Source of the DNA: Collinsella sp.
Lineage (GTDB): Bacteria > Actinomycetota > Coriobacteriia > Coriobacteriales > Coriobacteriaceae
Length of the DNA stretch: 5,013 bases
Direction: 5' to 3'
Assembly: GCA_019414545.1 (NCBI GenBank)
Contig: DXLV01000038.1
Coordinates: 12,650-17,662, forward strand
The position numbers were made by a program, and so were the translations under genes. A model generated the notes under the pieces. That model was not told the DNA's origin. It saw only the letters and a list, made by a program, of their open reading frames with translations, and made no database searches. This document shows, in pieces, positions 1 to 5,013 of this stretch. Position 1 is the first letter of the stretch. Every line of letters starts with the position of its first letter.

Positions 1-679
1 GTCCCATATGAACCTGGTAAGGTTTCTTGCCAACAAATTTAAGAACCGCGGCGAGCCGCTCGACGACCTCATGCAGGTCGGCTATCTGGGTTTGCTCAAG
101 GCTATCGACCGCTTTGACCCCGAGCGCGGACTCGAGTTCACGACGTTTGCCACGCCTACCATCCTGGGCGAGATTAAGCGTCACTTCCGTGATAAGGGCT
201 GGAGCGTGCGCGTGCCGCGCCGTTTGCAGGAGCTTTCTGCCAAGGTTAACCAAGCTACCGACAAGCTCACTAACGAGCTGCAGCGCTCGCCTAGGGTTGA
301 AGAAATCGCTGAGTACCTGGGTGTGACCGTCGACGAGGTGCTGGAGGCCATGGAATCGTCTTCGGCCTATACCTCGGTGCCCATCGAGGCTCCTGGCGCG
401 TCCGATTCCGATGATGCCCCCTCGATTCTCGATCGCTATGCTGATGACGACAACGAGCTCGATTTTACCGATGACCGCCTGGTGATCGAGGAGGCCATTC
501 GCGATTTTTCTCCGCGCGAGCGTGAGGTTATCGAGCTGCGCTTTGTGAAGGGCATGACCCAGATCGAGATCGCTAAGAAGTTGGGTATCTCGCAGGTGCA
601 GGTTTCGCGCCTGCTGCGCCGTACCCTTAAGAAGATACAGGACAAGATCGACCCCGACGGAGTGATGGTTCGTTCATGA
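1..679 (+). CDS. SigB/SigF/SigG-family alternative RNA polymerase sigma factor (5' partial)
   Basis: This is a sigma-70-family factor that would direct RNA polymerase to a stress-type regulon. The frame is open to the left edge (…SHM before the first visible Met at base 8), so the true start lies upstream. About 225 residues are visible, and family members usually have about 250-265. Counting from the Met at base 8, region 2 spans about residues 1-65, with DDLMQVGYLGLLKAIDRFDP (19-38) and the family hallmark GEIKRHFRDKGWSVRVPRR (54-72). Region 3 is about 73-125, with RSPRVEEIAEYLGV matching SigB/SigF closely. An acidic linker covers about 128-155. Region 4 is about 156-213, with the helix-turn-helix MTQIEIAKKLGISQVQVSRL (183-202). 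The ISQVQVSRL sequence is typical of SigF/SigB. In known relatives an RsbW/SpoIIAB-type anti-sigma factor controls the protein and is often encoded just upstream; that region is outside the window. A sporulation role is less likely if the host is a non-sporulating actinobacterium, but sequence alone cannot separate SigB from SigF naming. Confidence 0.95.
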   Translation, partial: SHMNLVRFLANKFKNRGEPLDDLMQVGYLGLLKAIDRFDPERGLEFTTFATPTILGEIKRHFRDKGWSVRVPRRLQELSAKVNQATDKLTNELQRSPRVEEIAEYLGVTVDEVLEAMESSSAYTSVPIEAPGASDSDDAPSILDRYADDDNELDFTDDRLVIEEAIRDFSPREREVIELRFVKGMTQIEIAKKLGISQVQVSRLLRRTLKKIQDKIDPDGVMVRS

Positions 680-2088
680 TTGAGCACCCCCAACAAACCG
701 ACCGCACGCTGCGCGATACTCGTATTCTGACGCTTCGCATTTGGGCTGTCGTCGGCTGCATTGTCATCGCAGCCGTCATCTTTAACCTTATGGGTATCCT
801 CGCGCCGTTTATCGAGTTTCTCGCTGTCGGTTCCATCATCGCTTTTGTGATGTCGCCGATCACTAACTGGCTCGAGCATCACGGCGTCGGTCGTGGCATC
901 GGTTCGCTCATCGCGCTGATCGTGGTTGTGGCAGTGCTCGTCGGCGTCGTCTGCATCCTGTCGCCTATTTTGCTCGGTCAGATTATGGAAGTCCTGAGCC
1001 GTCTGCCTGAGCAGCTTCGCGTTGCGGGCGGTGATCTCAACGAGATGATTTCGCACGCTAAGACGCTCAACAACACGCCGCTCAAGGAGTACTTGGACGA
1101 TAATCTGTCTTCGCTGGTTACTGTGGCGTCCAAGTACGTATCGCAAATCGCCGCTGAGCTCGGTCGCGGCGTGTTCCCGCTTATTACCAACACGGCCTCG
1201 CAGCTGTTCGTAATCTTCCTAGGTTTGGTGCTTGCCTACTGGCTGGCCTGCGACTACCCCCGCATGCACCACGAGGTCTGCACCATCATTGGCCAGGAAA
1301 AGGAGACCTCGTACCGCTTTATGGTCGCGATTCTTTCGCGCTCGGTCGGCGGTTATATGCGCGGCATGGTCGTGACGTCTATCTGCGGTGGCATCCTCGC
1401 CTTTATCGGCTTTACGCTCATTGGCCATCCCTACGCGGCACTCATGGCCATCTTTACCGGCATCATGCACTTGGTCCCGGTTGTCGGTCCCTGGGTAAGC
1501 GCGGCGATCGCCACGGTGCTCGGCTTTATGTTCAGCCCCATGCTGGCGTTGTGGACGCTCGTTGTGACCATGGTGGCTCAAAACGTCACCGATAACGTCA
1601 TTTCCCCCAAGGTCATGCAGAGTTCGGTGCAGGTGCATCCCATCATGAGCCTGACGGCCCTCGTTATTGGTTCGGCACTCATGGGTCCCATCGGCATGGT
1701 CATCGCCATTCCGCTGTGCGCGGCCCTCAAGGGCATTTTCGTCTACTACTTTGAGAACGAGACCGGTCGCCAGCTCGTGGCATACGACGGCGCTGTATTT
1801 AAGGGCACGCCATATCGCGATGCCGAGGGCAACCCGGTCGCCGCCTACGACGCGCTTGGAGACGATACGTTCATTTACGAGTCCGAGCTCATCGGCAACG
1901 AGACCGCGCCCGAGGCCCAGGCGATGCCCAAGCCCGAGCTCGAGAATCCCTGGATCAAGCTCTCGGGCCTGCAGCCCGATGCGACGAGCTTTTTCAAGAA
2001 TCCCTTCGCCAAGGACGATGACTCCAACTCGGACGACGATACCAAAACCGGCATCGACGGCTCCATGGACGATTCCGATTCCAAATAG
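676..2088 (+). CDS. AI-2E family (PerM/YdiK-like, UPF0118) membrane transporter
   Basis: This is a 470-residue polytopic inner-membrane protein. Hydrophobic segments lie at about 20-41, 43-60, 75-100, 172-192, 233-270 (two helices), 272-303 (two) and 325-357. A long soluble stretch at about 101-170 sits between helices 3 and 4, as is usual in the family. Family signatures are LVPVVGPW (266-273) and the NVISPKVMQSS…VHP block (308-322). Known members include the autoinducer-2 exporter TqsA and proteins described as Na+/H+ antiporters, so the substrate cannot be inferred. The ATG overlaps the sigma-factor stop in ATGA. The nearest purine-rich GGAG (659-662) is about 13 nt away, too far for a good ribosome site, and no start codon occurs just upstream in frame, so translational coupling is the likely mode of initiation. 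Residues 358-470 form a hydrophilic tail ending in an Asp/Ser-rich run (447-470), longer than the short tail of typical members. Family assignment is firm; function is open. Confidence 0.93.
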   Translation: MIEHPQQTDRTLRDTRILTLRIWAVVGCIVIAAVIFNLMGILAPFIEFLAVGSIIAFVMSPITNWLEHHGVGRGIGSLIALIVVVAVLVGVVCILSPILLGQIMEVLSRLPEQLRVAGGDLNEMISHAKTLNNTPLKEYLDDNLSSLVTVASKYVSQIAAELGRGVFPLITNTASQLFVIFLGLVLAYWLACDYPRMHHEVCTIIGQEKETSYRFMVAILSRSVGGYMRGMVVTSICGGILAFIGFTLIGHPYAALMAIFTGIMHLVPVVGPWVSAAIATVLGFMFSPMLALWTLVVTMVAQNVTDNVISPKVMQSSVQVHPIMSLTALVIGSALMGPIGMVIAIPLCAALKGIFVYYFENETGRQLVAYDGAVFKGTPYRDAEGNPVAAYDALGDDTFIYESELIGNETAPEAQAMPKPELENPWIKLSGLQPDATSFFKNPFAKDDDSNSDDDTKTGIDGSMDDSDSK

Positions 2089-2093
2089 GCACC

Positions 2094-2134
2094 GCTAGCG
2101 TTTCTTGAAGTTGTAAATGACAAGAAACGCGAGC
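2094..2134. repeat. Inverted repeat at the convergent gene junction
   Basis: The arms are 2094-2107 (GCTAGCGTTTCTTG) and 2121-2134 (CAAGAAACGCGAGC). They pair at 13 of 14 positions (one A/G mismatch) around a 13-nt loop, and the inner 10 bp are perfect. The repeat begins 5 bases after the transporter stop and contains the stop codon and last codons of the convergent small gene. Neither strand has a T-run after the stem, so it is not a canonical intrinsic terminator. It could still stabilise both mRNA 3' ends or help termination in both directions. The structure is seen directly; its role is inferred. Confidence 0.6.
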
Positions 2135-2334
2135 AAAGCGATTGATAAGGGGCCGGCTACATAGAAAAAGAGAACGTCAATTGCGCGTAGAGTGTAATAA
2201 GCTTTATCGCCGGACATTACTGCATACAATACGTAGCCAAATAATGGTTGGTTTGCGTACCAGCAGGAGAAAGCCAAAAGCGCTAAAAGTGCTACAACCA
2301 GAAGTGCATTCAGGACAAATCGTTTGCTTTTCAT
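2095..2334 (-). CDS. Small two-helix membrane protein of unknown function
   Basis: I do not recognise this 79-residue protein. The ATG at 2334-2332 is preceded on the minus strand by a strong AAGGAG (2346-2341) with a 6-nt spacer. This fixes the start better than the longer version from a TTG at 2388, which has only a distant AGGAG. Predicted membrane helices are about residues 7-27 (leucine/alanine-rich) and 52-74. Basic residues at the N-terminus (KSKR) and C-terminus (KKR) suggest a hairpin with both ends in the cytoplasm. The polar connector is about 28-51 and contains Tyr-rich and SGDKAYY sequence. There is no lipobox or clear signal-peptidase site. The gene converges on the transporter with 6 bases between stop codons. 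The surrounding 300 bases are about 42% GC by hand count, far below the flanking genes, which fits a recently acquired, orphan or weakly constrained gene. The good ribosome site and membrane-protein pattern argue that it is real. Confidence 0.62.
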   Translation of the reverse strand: MKSKRFVLNALLVVALLALLAFSCWYANQPLFGYVLYAVMSGDKAYYTLRAIDVLFFYVAGPLSIALLAFLVIYNFKKR

Positions 2335-2340
2335 CGATCG

Positions 2341-2346
2341 CTCCTT
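2341..2346 (-). promoter_or_regulatory. Ribosome binding site of the small membrane protein gene
   Basis: On the minus strand this reads AAGGAG, 6 nt before the ATG at 2334. It is the best Shine-Dalgarno match in the intergenic region and decides the 79-residue start over the upstream TTG. Confidence 0.65.
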
Positions 2347-2360
2347 CCGGGTGAATCTTA

Positions 2361-2388
2361 TATGTAATTCTACAGTAGCCTTTTTCAA
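2361..2388 (-). promoter_or_regulatory. Possible weak promoter for the small minus-strand gene
   Basis: On the minus strand, TTGAAA (2388-2383, five of six to the -35 consensus) is followed after 16 nt by TACATA (2366-2361, three of six to the -10 consensus). This would give a leader of roughly 20 nt before the ATG at 2334. A better -10-like TATAAG lies slightly downstream, but its 20-nt spacing is too long. The call is tentative. Confidence 0.25.
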
Positions 2389-2426
2389 AGCATCGCATAC
2401 TCCTAAATAACGTGCACTTTCGCTGT

Positions 2427-2456
2427 AGGGTCGGCTTTATGTCGGCCCTCTTTTTT
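2427..2456 (+). terminator. Rho-independent terminator upstream of alaS
   Basis: The stem arms AGGGTCGGC (2427-2435) and GTCGGCCCT (2441-2449) form 9 pairs including two G-U wobbles. The loop is TTTAT, followed by C and six Ts (2451-2456). It is directional: the minus strand has no matching T-run. The nearest upstream plus-strand gene is the transporter, whose stop is about 340 nt back, so this most likely ends the sigma/transporter transcript and insulates alaS. Confidence 0.85.
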
Positions 2457-2482
2457 GCACTTGCGCGGCGGGATGGTAATAT
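2455..2482 (+). promoter_or_regulatory. alaS promoter (extended -10, housekeeping sigma type)
   Basis: The -35 is TTGCAC (2455-2460) and the -10 is TAATAT (2477-2482), with a 16-nt spacer. TGG immediately before the -10 makes it an extended -10 element. Transcription would begin near G2489, giving a leader of about 40 nt. The first two bases of the -35 are the last Ts of the terminator. This leader is too short for a T-box or other large leader riboswitch. Confidence 0.7.
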
Positions 2483-2513
2483 CGTTACGTTTGAACTGTT
2501 TCGATGTGAAACC

Positions 2514-2519
2514 GAGGAG
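2514..2519 (+). promoter_or_regulatory. alaS ribosome binding site
   Basis: GAGGAG lies 9 nt before the ATG at 2529. It supports that start over the in-frame ATG at 2550 (Met 8). Confidence 0.75.
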
Positions 2520-2528
2520 ATTCCCTCT

Positions 2529-5013
2529 ATGAGTGCTGACTACCCGTCAATGACTACGGCCGAGATCCGCTCCAAGTTCCTCAACTTCTTTGAGGAGCGC
2601 GGTCTTAAGCTCTATCCTTCTTCGTCCCTTGTTCCCGACGACCCCTCGCTGCTGCTTGCCAACGCCGGCATGAACCAGTTTAAGGAGTACTACCAGGGCA
2701 AGAAGACCATGAAGGAGATCGGCGCGATTTCCTGCCAGAAGTGCGTCCGCACCAACGACATCGACTGCATCGGCGAGGACGGCCGTCACCTGTCGTTCTT
2801 TGAGATGCTCGGTGACTTCTCCTTTGGCGGCGTCTCCAAGCAGCAGGCTTGCGCTTGGGCCTTCGAGCTCATCACCAAGGAGTTCAAGCTGCCGCTCGAC
2901 CGCCTGTACTTTACCGTCTTTACCGAGGACGACGAGACTCATGACGTGTGGCGCTCTCTGGGCGTTGCCGAGGATCACATCTCCCGCCTGGGCGAGGACG
3001 ACAACTTCTGGGCCGCCGGCCCCACCGGCCCCTGCGGTCCGTGCTCCGAGATCTACTTTGACATGGGCGAGGAGGTCGGCTGCGGCAGCCCCGACTGCAA
3101 GCCTGGCTGCGACTGCGACCGCTTCCTGGAGTTCTGGAACCTCGTCTTTACCCAGTACGACCGCCAGGAGGACGGCTCCATGCCGGAGCTGCCGCACCGC
3201 AACCTCGATACGGGCATGGGCTTGGAGCGCATGGCCGCTATCATGCAGCACAAGACCGCTAACTACGACGGCGACCTGATGCAGCACCTCATCAAGCTCG
3301 GTGAGGAGATTAGCGGTAAGACCTATGACGCCGACGATTACTCCGGCGCCAGCCGCTCGTTGCGCATCATCGCCGACCACTCCCGTGCCGTCGACTTTAT
3401 GATCTCGGACGGCATTCTCCCCGGTAACGAGGGTCGCGAGTACGTCCTTCGCCGCCTGCTCCGCCGTGCCGTGTTCCACGGTCGCCTCCTGGGTATCGAG
3501 GGAGCCTTCCTGACCAAGTTCATCGACGAGGTCAACGCTCAGATGGGCGAGGCCTATCCCGAGCTGCTCAAGAACGTCGCGCTCGTTAAGGGTATCGTCG
3601 CCTCTGAGGAGGAGCGTTTCTCCACGACGCTCGACAACGGCCGCGTTTACCTGGACGAGGCCCTGGCCGCACTCGCCGAGGGCGCCGTGCTCCCGGGCGA
3701 TGTCGCCTTTAAGCTCCACGATACTTTTGGTTTCCCCATCGACCTGACCGTCGAGATTGCCGGCACCGCCGGCCACGACGTCGACATGGACGGCTTCACC
3801 GCTTGCATGGAGGACCAGAAGGCCCGTGCTCGCGCCAATGCTAAGGGCGACGCCTGGGGCAGCTTCAACGACGTGTGGGTCGAGCTTTCGGACAAGGTCG
3901 CTGCGACTGAGTTCGACGGCTATGACAACGATGTGATCGAGGTCGCCAAGGTTGTCGCCATCGTGCGCAACGGCGAGTCTGTCGAGTCCGCTGCCGCTGG
4001 CGAGGACGCCGAGGTCGTGCTTGACCGTACCCCGTTCTATGCCGAGATGGGCGGCCAGCAGGGTGACGCCGGCGAACTTTCCGCCGAGGGCGTTGCACTG
4101 ACCGTTTCCGATACTAAGAACCACAACGGCCTGTATGCTCACGTCGCGCACGTCACCGAGGGTACGTTGACCGTAGGCGCTACCGTGACCGCCACGCTCG
4201 ACGCCGAGCGCCGTGGCTTCCTGCGCCGCAACCACACCGCCACGCACCTGCTCGACGCCGCCCTTAAGCACATCCTGGGCGAGCATGTGTCCCAGGCCGG
4301 CTCGCTGGTGACGCCCGAGCACCTGCGCTTTGACTTCACGCACTTCGAGGCCCTGTCCTCCGAGCAACTCAAGGCTGTCGAGGATCTGGTCAACCAGCAG
4401 ATCTTCGCTTCCAAGCCGGTTGTGACCCGCGTTATGGGCATCGATGAGGCTAAGGCCGCCGGTGCTGTCGCCCTGTTTGGCGAGAAGTATGGTGACGTCG
4501 TCCGCGTCGTCTCCGTGGGTGCCGAGGACCAGCCGTTCTCCCGCGAGCTCTGCGGTGGTACGCATGCTGCCAACACTGCCGAGATCGGCCTGTTCAAGAT
4601 TATCTCCGAGTCCTCCACGGGCTCGAACGTCCGCCGTATCGAGGCCGTGACCTCTAGGGGCGCACTCGACTACATGGCCGACCGCCTGGCACTTGTTGAC
4701 GCCGCTGCCGCTGCGCTCAAGTGCCGTGTCGACGAGGTTCCCGCTCGTGTGGAGAACCTGCAGGCCGAGTTGCGCGAGACGTCTAACAAGCTCAAGAAGG
4801 CGCTGACCGGTGGCTCCTCCGACGCTATCTCCAGCGCCATCGAGGGTGCCGTCGAGCTCGACGGCTATAAGCTCGTCGTCGCTGAGCTCCAGGGCCTTGA
4901 GGCTGCTGACCTGCGCAACGTCTGGGATACCGTGCACCAGAAGGTCGCCGGCCCTGTCGCCTGCGTCGTTGCCAGCGTGACCGAGAAGGGCACGCCTGCG
5001 TTGCTCGCCGCCG
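2529..5013 (+). CDS. alaS: Alanyl-tRNA synthetase (3' partial)
   Basis: This class II synthetase charges tRNA-Ala with alanine in the cytoplasm and clears mischarged Ser/Gly-tRNA-Ala. 828 codons are visible; full-length bacterial enzymes have about 870-890, so roughly 50 C-terminal residues are off the edge. The aminoacylation domain is about residues 8-250: motif 2 starts at QKCVR (70-74) with FFEMLGDFSFG (90-100), and motif 3 is DTGMGLER (227-234). The tRNA-recognition domain follows, with NEGREYVLRRLLRRA (300-314) and LHDTFGFPIDLT (396-407). N300 and D398 match by alignment the E. coli Asn303/Asp400 pair that reads the G3:U70 base pair. The editing domain carries the zinc site HTATH (H569, H573) and CGGTH (C675, H679). 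A predicted coiled segment (about 735-760) and the start of the C-Ala domain (about 775-828) follow. A Cys cluster at 185-196 is shared with many Gram-positive enzymes. The gene has its own promoter and terminator-insulated 5' side, and its strong C/G-ending codon bias fits high expression. Confidence 0.98.
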   Translation, partial: MSADYPSMTTAEIRSKFLNFFEERGLKLYPSSSLVPDDPSLLLANAGMNQFKEYYQGKKTMKEIGAISCQKCVRTNDIDCIGEDGRHLSFFEMLGDFSFGGVSKQQACAWAFELITKEFKLPLDRLYFTVFTEDDETHDVWRSLGVAEDHISRLGEDDNFWAAGPTGPCGPCSEIYFDMGEEVGCGSPDCKPGCDCDRFLEFWNLVFTQYDRQEDGSMPELPHRNLDTGMGLERMAAIMQHKTANYDGDLMQHLIKLGEEISGKTYDADDYSGASRSLRIIADHSRAVDFMISDGILPGNEGREYVLRRLLRRAVFHGRLLGIEGAFLTKFIDEVNAQMGEAYPELLKNVALVKGIVASEEERFSTTLDNGRVYLDEALAALAEGAVLPGDVAFKLHDTFGFPIDLTVEIAGTAGHDVDMDGFTACMEDQKARARANAKGDAWGSFNDVWVELSDKVAATEFDGYDNDVIEVAKVVAIVRNGESVESAAAGEDAEVVLDRTPFYAEMGGQQGDAGELSAEGVALTVSDTKNHNGLYAHVAHVTEGTLTVGATVTATLDAERRGFLRRNHTATHLLDAALKHILGEHVSQAGSLVTPEHLRFDFTHFEALSSEQLKAVEDLVNQQIFASKPVVTRVMGIDEAKAAGAVALFGEKYGDVVRVVSVGAEDQPFSRELCGGTHAANTAEIGLFKIISESSTGSNVRRIEAVTSRGALDYMADRLALVDAAAAALKCRVDEVPARVENLQAELRETSNKLKKALTGGSSDAISSAIEGAVELDGYKLVVAELQGLEAADLRNVWDTVHQKVAGPVACVVASVTEKGTPALLAA

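Noticed and set aside
436..1146. Minus-strand 236-codon open frame across the sigma factor and transporter genes
   Set aside because: It spans the junction of two firmly identified plus-strand genes, has low-complexity basic/acidic composition and shows no family match. It is a GC-rich shadow.
2142..2354. Plus-strand 70-codon open frame in the intergenic stretch
   Set aside because: No ribosome site was seen, the composition is Arg-rich, and it lies antisense to the better-supported small membrane protein gene.
2204..2398. Alternative 64-codon minus-strand frame starting ATGCGATGC
   Set aside because: It overlaps the better-supported 79-residue frame, its AGGAG is only about one base from the ATG, and its product lacks a coherent membrane or domain pattern.
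2335..2426. Possible tRNA or small RNA gene between the small gene and the terminator
   Set aside because: No cloverleaf or CCA-type end was found, and there is no convincing plus-strand promoter ahead of the terminator in this 92-base stretch.
2498..2512. Small hairpin GTTTC-gatgt-GAAAC just before the alaS ribosome site
   Set aside because: It has only 5 mostly A-T pairs. It is too weak and too likely by chance to call a regulatory element without comparative support.
2427..2528. T-box or attenuator control of alaS
   Set aside because: The T-box signature AGGGTGG…ACCGCG is absent, and a good promoter lies after the terminator, leaving only about 40 nt of leader. The hairpin is better read as the end of upstream transcription.
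2547..4937. Very long (796-codon) open frame antisense to alaS
   Set aside because: It mirrors alaS codon for codon. Strong C/G-ending codon bias keeps that antisense frame free of stops. The translation is Gly/Val/Leu/Asp-rich with no recognisable domain, and alaS itself is unambiguous.

Overview
The window looks like chromosomal DNA from a high-GC actinobacterium. My best guess is a Coriobacteriia member such as Collinsella. That guess rests on three things: a SigB/SigF-type stress sigma factor with a mycobacterial/Bacillus-like core, an alanyl-tRNA synthetase of Gram-positive type with a Cys-rich CGSPDC...CDCDR segment, and GC-rich, C/G-ending codon use. It is family resemblance recalled from memory, not a database match.

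Layout. Bases 1-679 hold the 3' part of an alternative sigma factor gene; its first few dozen codons lie off the left edge. Its stop overlaps the start of an AI-2E/PerM-family membrane transporter gene (676-2088) in an ATGA, so the two almost certainly form one operon. Six bases after the transporter stop, a convergent minus-strand gene ends (2095-2334). It encodes an unrecognised 79-residue protein with two predicted membrane helices. The stretch around it is about 42% GC by hand count, clearly AT-richer than the flanking genes. An inverted repeat with 13 of 14 positions paired sits at the convergent junction. A plus-strand intrinsic terminator (2427-2456) then abuts a good extended -10 promoter (2455-2482) that drives alaS. 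The alaS gene starts at 2529 and runs off the right edge, lacking only about its last 50 codons.

How the parts relate. The sigma factor should redirect RNA polymerase to a stress regulon, and the coupled transporter is made with it. alaS is a separate housekeeping transcription unit with its own promoter and a short leader of about 40 nt. The only canonical plus-strand terminator after the sigma/transporter operon lies beyond the small minus-strand gene. Read-through of that operon would therefore make RNA antisense to the small gene. This is the most unusual aspect of the layout. I see no mobile element, CRISPR array, RNA gene or evidently new multi-gene system here.
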